A stretch of DNA of 64,000 nucleotides. Origin: Siphonodentalium dalli (lineage: Eukaryota > Mollusca > Scaphopoda > Gadilida > Siphonodentaliidae). Under the pieces are notes generated by a model. The model saw only the letters and a list, made by a program, of their open reading frames with translations. It ran no database searches and was not told the DNA's origin. This document shows, in pieces, positions 56,931 to 64,000 of the stretch. Location: NCBI GenBank assembly GCA_032622095.1, contig CP136066.1:65542278-65606277 (forward strand), written 5' to 3'. Made by a program: the position numbers and the translations under genes. How positions within the stretch are numbered: position 1 is the stretch's first letter; each line of letters starts with the position of its first letter.

Positions 56931-59329
56931 GAAGAGCGAATGGCGTCATTGGTTACCGCAGCGCTATTCGCCTTGTGTGTAAACAAAATCGAAATAGTAG
57001 GCCTATAAAAGAATAAACAATCAGACAAAAAGCAACATTTGTGACTATATATCATACTTTAATCCACCAACATGAAAATTTTTTATTTTAAAGCAAATGA
57101 GTATTTATTTCAACCAAATTACGCTGTCTTTCTTGCCAATTTTCGTTTGTTATTCAATGTCGAAATTTTGGCTGAGATCATTCAATTCATAACTGTGATG
57201 ATGCCAATTTTAAATTAAAATGCCGGCGTACCAAATATTGAAACATAAACTTAAAATAAAATTCATTTGGAAACATTACAGAATAATTCCATGCTTTTTG
57301 GCTCTGGCGGCTATGAAGAGTCAAAAGTATCAAAATCAAAGTGTGGGTGGACCGCGGAACCCTGTGGGATTTTACACAATTCTGAGGCTTCTCAAGTCAA
57401 TAACATCAATGCTAGTTCAAGTAGTTGCTATGTGGTAATGAGTAATATACATTCATTGGGCTGCACTAGCCACACCCTTAGTCATTGATACATTAATAAT
57501 TTAATATTTGGAATCAAATACTTAGTCATTTCAAGCATTACACATTAAAACAAGAATTCTGATAATATCAAATATTTAATTATGTAGGTTTATAGATTTA
57601 TAAATAGGCTACATGTGATTTTTTTTTTGATCTGAAGAAAGATTAATTAATTAGTGAGTGTTCAAACATTTAAGGCTATATATAAATGTATTTTACTCAT
57701 GTTGAGCCTTGCCTAGTCCTTGCGTTCATGGTATATGAGAACTCAGAGAATGATAATTTGGGAAATTTAGGCTACATATGCTTCTTTTTTATTTTAATAT
57801 TTAACAAAGATTGAAATTTTCACACACATCAACGCAATATATTTTTATAACTACATCAAAATTTCCCAAATAAACTCATCATATTTAATATTAATGATAT
57901 ACATGACCCAGAGATGCTATAATTTATAAATTCTTGAATAAACACTGGATATCGTAAGTTATGTTTGTAAATATATTACATAGCAGTAGGAATTTAGTGT
58001 AGCCATGAATATAAGAACATAATGTCATTGGTTATTTTTGGAAAACATAGAGGATGATTGTATCTCCATGGCACCTCATAATGATTGACACCATAAGGTA
58101 AATTAATCATTATTGCGTGACACATTTCTATCACATTGTAAGTACCGGTACCACACCATTTGCTGAAAATGACACAATATTATATAGTGCTGTATGCTAA
58201 TAACAGAACTTTAAAATTATTGTTTCCCCATACCATAGACTACATGTATATTTAAGAGTAGGCGGGTAGGCCTATATATTATATGTGCGATTTTACTTAA
58301 CTTATACTTGCAGGTAGGTTTACATATTTAAACTGTTATTTTGATATTGAAAATCTATAGATATCACACAAATAATTAAATATATAGGCCTACATCTGCC
58401 GCCATTCACTATACATAGTCTATCCAACAGACAATTTAAGTACTATAAGGACAAAATATGGATATGAAATGTAAATAAAATATTTGCTACTACCTGGTAA
58501 GTCTTACCGGTAGGTTTTTTTTGTATGTGGGTAGCAGGGTAGTATAGGACCAAGGAAGTTTATGATATCATGGACCAAAGATTTGATATTTGGTGGATGT
58601 TTTTAAATATCAAGTATTTCAGATTGATAAAATGGCACTGCAAACATAATGAAATGTAGTGTATAAAGTGTAACATACTATTTATTTGTAATACAGTATA
58701 CTGGTAGCATGTATATGTGTCCCACCAACCCCTGTAATTGATGTAAACTCATCATATATTGATGGTACATACATATAGTGTATGCGAGATTAGTGAAATA
58801 TATCATGTATGCAGGACTCAATATAAATGGCATTAACTTGTACTCAGACTCCATAATTATTCCCATATCAACTGGTATGCCAGTTTCATAATAAAAGTGG
58901 CATCTGGAATGTAAGCAATTAATTTAAATGACCAAGGTTGTGAACTTTGATCCCATAATAGATCTCAATTGTTTTCCATAATAGATCTCAATTTTTTTTA
59001 AATTAGAGACATGACTCAGGTAATGTTATGGACATAGTCATTAGTCAAATTATGAAAGAGAGTCGTATTTGACACAGAAATCCCACCCAGTAAGTTTGTT
59101 TCCTAGTACTGGTAGACATACAAGTTAAATAAATTTTCAATTCGATCCATTCGAATATATCATATATGGATATGGATTACCACTTTAGTTCTTCTACTTC
59201 AGCGATATGTTGATCCCACAAATATCCTGGATGCCACTTTGATTTGTAAATCATTTTCAAACTCCCACACTTTTAACTTATTAGTAAAAGTAAACAAGGA
59301 AGTAACGATGCGATGACGTACGTTCCTAC
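56931..59329. other. no gene recognised
   Basis: AT-rich interval between the two promoter-like blocks. Several GTAGGCCTA(T/C)AT words occur (about 56,998, 58,266 and 58,386). No domain-bearing frames. Confidence 0.5.
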
Positions 59330-59452
59330 CAGGGTATCCTACCAGAATGGCGTCATGACAACTTCCGGTGATTACCACAAATGCGCGGAGTGAACCTTCC
59401 CGTTGTATATATTCCCTGGGCAGAAGTTTGTTTGTGGGAATAACGTTGGTGA
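59330..59452 (+). promoter_or_regulatory. promoter-like block, plus strand, with donor-like site
   Basis: TATCCTACCAGAATGGCG, TCATGAC, a CpG-containing AATGCGCGGA and GTGAACCTTCC-C-GTTGTATATATTCCCTG; TATATAT at about 59,407. About 40 bases on, AACGTTG|GTGAGT (about 59,452) is a strong consensus splice donor, suggesting a short non-coding first exon. It is homologous to the minus-strand block at 56,830-56,930. No downstream coding exon is recognised. Confidence 0.4.
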
Positions 59453-59854
59453 GTCATCAGTATGACGTAATTGGTGCGCGACGTCGTAGTTAGGTGCTCT
59501 TTAACCCCTCTTGTGCCCCATCATTTCATACAAATAATCAAAGTTAGTTACCCTTGCCCACCATTTTTGGGTTTAATTAAATATATTATTCATGTGTCCA
59601 GAAAAAGGGTAGTGTTACCATGACATGGATTGTAAAGTAAATCAATATATTGTATCCTAAGGTATGTCTAGGCAAAATAAGGAAAACCAAATAATAAAAA
59701 GCAGTCAAACTCAAATTTTAATATAACTAAATATAATGTAAGGGTTGTCCCTAAAAACTATATAAGTTATTATTAACTGTCAAACGTCGGTTGATCGACA
59801 GACTCCTCTATAGCGGGTTGCCAGGAAAACGAGTTCCATATCATAATAGTATTT
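59453..59854. other. no gene recognised
   Basis: Just downstream of the donor-like site. It has TGACGTAATTGGTGCGCGAC (about 59,463), then plain AT-rich text up to the right direct repeat. Confidence 0.5.
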
Positions 59855-60784
59855 TGATACCCATAATATATGAGCAGGTGGATGCACGTGCCCCGGTCCC
59901 ACATATAGAGGCACCCCTTGAACCTAGATAGTGGAAACTTCACTATTGATGTCCAACTTGGGCAGTTTACAACATGTTAGGATGAGAGTAACACAAAATT
60001 ATAGAATATACGTCTAGACTCCCTTGGATTAACCGATCTTATCATATTCCCGTGTAAAACTAATAAATTAAACGCTCTTTATATGGGCGTGATATATTGA
60101 CTCAGAATTAATATTCCGATGTGATAACACATATAAACCCTCGGGAGGACTCCAACCTCGACCCAACCTGCATCCCGGACCAGTAAGCCCAGTAAAACCA
60201 GTTAGAACATTACCAATGCCATACATAGAAGGAAATCCCAACAATAAAGGGGGGGGGGGCTATTCCGTAGCGGAAGTTGGTCGGCCCGTTTACCGAACAC
60301 GCGGTCCCGGTCTGCATTCTGTGTTGGAAAACCCAAACACTAGATTACAGTTTATACACATAACAGTTATTACGTATCTTAAGCCACCACACATAAACCA
60401 AGACTGAATGATGGATGGACAGACGGTCGGACAGATCAATAACATAATGCGCATGCTCCGCTAGAAAATTGGGGAATAATCTATGATTACATATTGATTT
60501 TGATATGTAAATATATGCCTGTCACACGGGACTTGGTGCATCCGATGATATATCCAATGGTAGTCAAACAATACACATCCATGTATTAGCATGCGTGCAT
60601 ATGGCCACTTGGGTCCCAGATAATAATATTAAGAATCATGCTTAACACATCGCACGTAAACCGCCATGCAGACAACCGCCATTTATATGAATGAGTTTGA
60701 TGATGTAGCTGAGTGTCGGAGAATAACAATACATAGCATTGTTGAAATATACACACTATCCTGGCAAGGTTATGTTGTTTTAAC
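59855..60784. repeat. 0.93-kb direct repeat, right copy
   Basis: Matches 54,855-55,791 throughout with small indels (for example loss of about 15 bases of GTCCAGAGCAGTCTACC-type text near 59,950). Ends at GTTGTTTTAAC. Identity is about 95% by eye. Confidence 0.93.
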
Positions 60785-61261
60785 AAGCCATTGTGTTGAA
60801 TATATTGTTTCTATGATATTCCAGATATTCAAGATGTTCACTCAAACCAATTGAATTTTACAACGACAGTAAATGCCAATACATTAGCTGACCAACGGAC
60901 ATGGATATTTATGGATATGTATAGTTACATATTCAAGTAAATGGATATAGGAATATGGTGACTCTTGTGTCATTGATTCATCAGTTTATCAGTTGTATTA
61001 AAGTGTTATTGACCTGCATTATACTTACATTTTACTAAGGCTGCACGTCCTCATCCTGAATAATTGCATATGCATTTCGCTCAATACTGTCCCGTTTAAT
61101 TTACAAAATTGCATTTATATTTGAAATTAGCTTACAAGGATTGTTCTGCATCCAGCAAGCCTATATTAATGACTACAAAATGCTTGGGTTCAGCTAGTAC
61201 ATGAAGAATGACATTATACACATTTAGTATTTTTGGGAACATGTGTGCTGAGAGTTTGTTG
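60785..61261. other. no recognised feature
   Basis: AT-rich spacer after the right direct repeat. Confidence 0.5.
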
Positions 61262-61470
61262 TTTGAACACTTATAAGTGATCAAATGTTGTTGCAGTATT
61301 CTGAATACATCAAGTGTTCACATATATCGATCACTCATGTTCATAATCTGAACATGATGCGTTCAAAACGCTTATATGCACAGATACATTCAACACTTCA
61401 TTTAATTCCATTCAAAACATGTATTGACATTTGAACACGAGGAACCCTTCAGGCTATTGAACACATATGT
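61262..61470. promoter_or_regulatory. cluster of TGTTCA / TGAACA words
   Basis: In about 210 bases, TGAACAC, GTGTTCA, TGTTCA and GTTCAAA words recur roughly ten times, including the inverted repeat CATGTTCA-taatc-TGAACATG at about 61,338. Such hexamers resemble half-sites of some transcription factors; function is unproven. Confidence 0.3.
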
Positions 61471-62838
61471 TTTAAACTAAGTATTGAACAGTGTGCATTA
61501 TCTATTGCATTTGCTGTGTTCCAATTTCAACACTTTAATTTACAGTCTATATACTGATATATATTTCGCATTTTCCCGTTGTAATTCAAACCATCTGAAT
61601 CCAGCAAATGGGGGTCATAACTGCCTTTGTTTAGTACATAATTTCACTGTAGGTAATGGTAAAACGCCATCAGTTATCGGACGAATACAACTAATATTAA
61701 TCTTAGCTAATCAAATAAGATCACAACTCACCTAAACCTGTCAATATGAATTTAAAACACAGCATGCGTATAACAACAGTTTTTACATTTTTGGAATGTA
61801 ATCCTCTTTGTGGAATCAATCTTCGCAATCTGTATTGTCGGTACTGTTTATATTGTGAGCATAGAACAGGTCCTGGGGAAGCTTATAATTTACCAGTACA
61901 ATCGCTCTGTTTCATCCGACTCCAATTTTCTAAACAAGAAATAAATCGAATGCGTGAATAACTATAGGACGTCTATGGGACGCATATAACCAGTCTATTG
62001 CTCACACAGCAACTTGTCGAACTGTTCGGTTGTTATGCACGTTTCATATTAAGACAAACGGTGGTTTCGGAATACACGCGGCTTAAATAAGTTGACACTT
62101 ACTGATTAGTTTACATTGTTTAGCATTGAGAGCCATGGCGCACGATAAAGACACATCCATAATTATACCATATGACGAATCTCTACTCAGGTTTCATCCG
62201 TAGAGATCATATTCTACATGACTATTCAAAACCTGAAGACTTCTGACGGGGAACTTTATTATTTCGCGAAAATACGCAGGTATTAAATTTATTGGTTAAT
62301 ACATGGTGTTAGTCATTAATTTAAGGTCCCCGCTCGCTCCGCGTCGCCTACAATTTTAAACAAATTACCCGGATAATCAATTGATTTTCATTCACCAGAG
62401 TCACTTTTTGACCAGTATGGAGTAAAAACTGATTTTCTTACATTGCATGCTATGAAGAAACAAGCAGAACTGACTTTGATATTTCCAATTGATAAATTAA
62501 AAATTCCTTGCAGACCTTATATCCCACAAGAAATTGCCATTCTTTTGAAATCTAAAAAAATGAGCCATGGATATATACAATGTTATATCTTCGTAATTCA
62601 TATACCACAAAATATCGCATAGTGACTTATTTCGATAACTGATGTCATATAGACAACCATGTTCGACGCCATCTTGGATAACAAAGATTCCCCAAAGCGG
62701 ATTTTAGATATGTTATACTGAGGACTCTGCTCCTATTGACACCAAAATCGAATTCTTACCAATTTATTCGGGGTTGACCCATCATTGCGCGTACCACGAT
62801 CATGTATAAGCTTAATATCAACAATAACATTAATAAGT
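61471..62838. other. no gene recognised
   Basis: Short frames (61,484-61,735 and 61,746-61,961) with scattered Cys residues (CRYCLYCEH) but no recognised domain. A GACGCCATCTTGGAT YY1-like word is at about 62,667. Confidence 0.4.
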
Positions 62839-62893
62839 CAACAAATGCCCCCTCTCTCTCCCTCCCCTCACTCTCTCTCTCCCTCCCTCTCTG
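62839..62893. repeat. CT-rich microsatellite
   Basis: CTCTCTCTCCCTC-type imperfect run of about 50 bases. Confidence 0.9.
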
Positions 62894-64000
62894 TAATTAC
62901 ACATGTTATCTGACCCAGTTTGATAAACACATAGGGGAGAATGGTTACCAGTATATGTGTCATTCCTTTCAATTTAAATTAGCTTGACTCGCATGTGTTT
63001 GTTATATGCAGTTGTATACCTCTTACAATATTATTTATATAGTATATTGACTCGTTTTCATCTATGCTCATGATATATTTTATTTATTACGCTGATAATT
63101 TCAAGGAACATTTATCAGTGGTGCAATGCTGAAAACTTATCATTTTGTAACTATTCTGAGGAAAATGAATTCACTTCATCTTATTATTGGATCTATTGAT
63201 CTCAGATTGGATTGTTTTTTTATATTTGGCTCAAATAGGGGCAGAAATGAGAGATTTACCCATATATATGTGGACTGTTAACGTCATGGGTTGATTTATG
63301 AGCTGAGTTTAGAACCACATAATTGGTCGGAGGGTTTCTGGGTTTGACCCCCCCTAACTTTGGTATTCAGTGGAAAATCTGTTGTAACTATACCAACAAA
63401 TGGCCACATTTTGAATATTTCTAACTTTATGAACTTGAAGTACCAGTTGTAAAATTATTCAACCATGTGAAATTGAAGCCACAGGAACATCCATGTTGGC
63501 CGGTTGATAGAGGTTTATCGTCGTTTCAGCCGCTATGCCATCACAACATCAGTTTTACTGGTTGAATGACCACACACAAATTTAATTGCCCCACCCCACC
63601 AAACGGGTACCCATTTTGTTCAGCTTTGGTTCGTAAATTAAGCTAGCTTATGTTCATACTAATTGTTATATCGTCGACTTGGAAAGTAAACATTGTTTTC
63701 AAATTTCTTCTAATATGCTTTTATTTCTGGTGATCAAACACAAATAACCGGATTGGTCATCTCCGGTTTAAACCTGGTATACATAAACTTCTAGGTTCAG
63801 ACCGCCGTTTCACAGCTAAATCCGTTGTATTAAACCCAAGACCGCTGGTCTAATTGACGCATTTGTCAACTCTTGTTTAAATGTTAACATCCCATGTGCT
63901 ACCTAGAGCGCATTTCATAATTGTCTCGACGCCTAACATCATATCAACATCGGCGCCTGATATCGCCTCCCAGATTTCCGTCACACGCGCACCAGAGCGC
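62894..64000. other. no gene recognised
   Basis: Nothing identifiable up to the window end. The last 60 bases become more CpG-rich. Confidence 0.45.

Noticed and set aside
55227-60407. Duplicated 63-codon gene (55,227-55,418 and 60,216-60,407)
   Set aside because: Identical start and length, but differences between copies are mostly amino-acid changing and a G10 run lies in the frame; it follows from the DNA duplication.
54855-60784. Complete LTR retrotransposon
   Set aside because: Direct-repeat geometry fits, but there is no primer-binding site, polypurine tract, TG...CA terminus or any gag/pol-like frame in the 4.1-kb interior.

Overview
This is intron- or intergenic-like nuclear DNA of an animal. 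It is AT-rich and has no rRNA, tRNA, CRISPR or bacterial-style operon that I can see. Several repeats look bivalve- or mollusc-like: roughly 160-bp tandem arrays capped by a TAGCTCA...TGAGCTA hairpin (the layout described for 'pearl'/BIV160 elements), a 162-bp tandem module near 24.2 kb, and many ACATGTA palindromes. A bivalve or related lophotrochozoan is my best guess, by inference only. Almost every open reading frame is a chance frame or lies inside a repeat. The only recognisable protein-coding remains are three dead non-LTR retrotransposons. Beyond these I see only weak candidates: one possible signal-anchor first exon (about 10.9-11.2 kb, minus strand), a cluster of unassigned frames (50.1-50.9 kb) and a hydrophobic frame (52.1-52.4 kb, minus strand).

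Layout. 0.2-1.0 kb: 208-bp tandem repeat. 1.5-3.2 kb: internally deleted LINE split by a 1.15-kb TIR element. 3.16-6.56 kb: array of about 109 copies of a 31-bp minisatellite that appears to have grown out of the LINE tail. 7.8-10.07 kb: long decayed LINE with readable RT blocks. 10.26-10.76 kb: GC-rich 122-bp tandem repeat behind a TGTC microsatellite. 11.8-13.7 kb: hairpins, a foldback and a tandem duplication. 13,959-21,494: a 7.5-kb almost fully palindromic element bounded by an 8-bp direct repeat GTTCAGAC. 22.1-22.9 kb: an inverted minisatellite foldback with a relative at 42.3 kb. 24.4-25.75 kb: a TTA-flanked MITE and a TTAA-flanked 915-bp foldback. 27.4-29.9 kb: a TA-flanked MITE family and a local duplication. 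30.86-35.5 kb: a short TA-flanked element split by a 3.5-kb CAG-flanked element and by a further 0.8-kb segment; an intact copy of the short element is at 54.1 kb. 36.7-38.9 kb: a second member of the 3.5-kb family. 39.9-42.25 kb: 45-bp minisatellite with a 12-unit (about 545 bp) higher-order repeat. 42.8-43.1 kb: the 3' end of an L2/CR1-like LINE. 45.4-48.7 kb: pearl/Helitron-like repeat. 49.1-49.7 kb: further short tandem repeats. 54.86-55.79 and 59.86-60.78 kb: direct repeats 5 kb apart, which enclose two homologous promoter-like blocks pointing away from each other.

The window's story is therefore mobile-element architecture: at least a dozen foldback or hairpin structures, nested insertions whose order can be read, and minisatellites seeded inside elements. 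No functional transposase was recognised, so all DNA elements here look non-autonomous. Superfamily names are inferences from target-site duplications and terminal bases.
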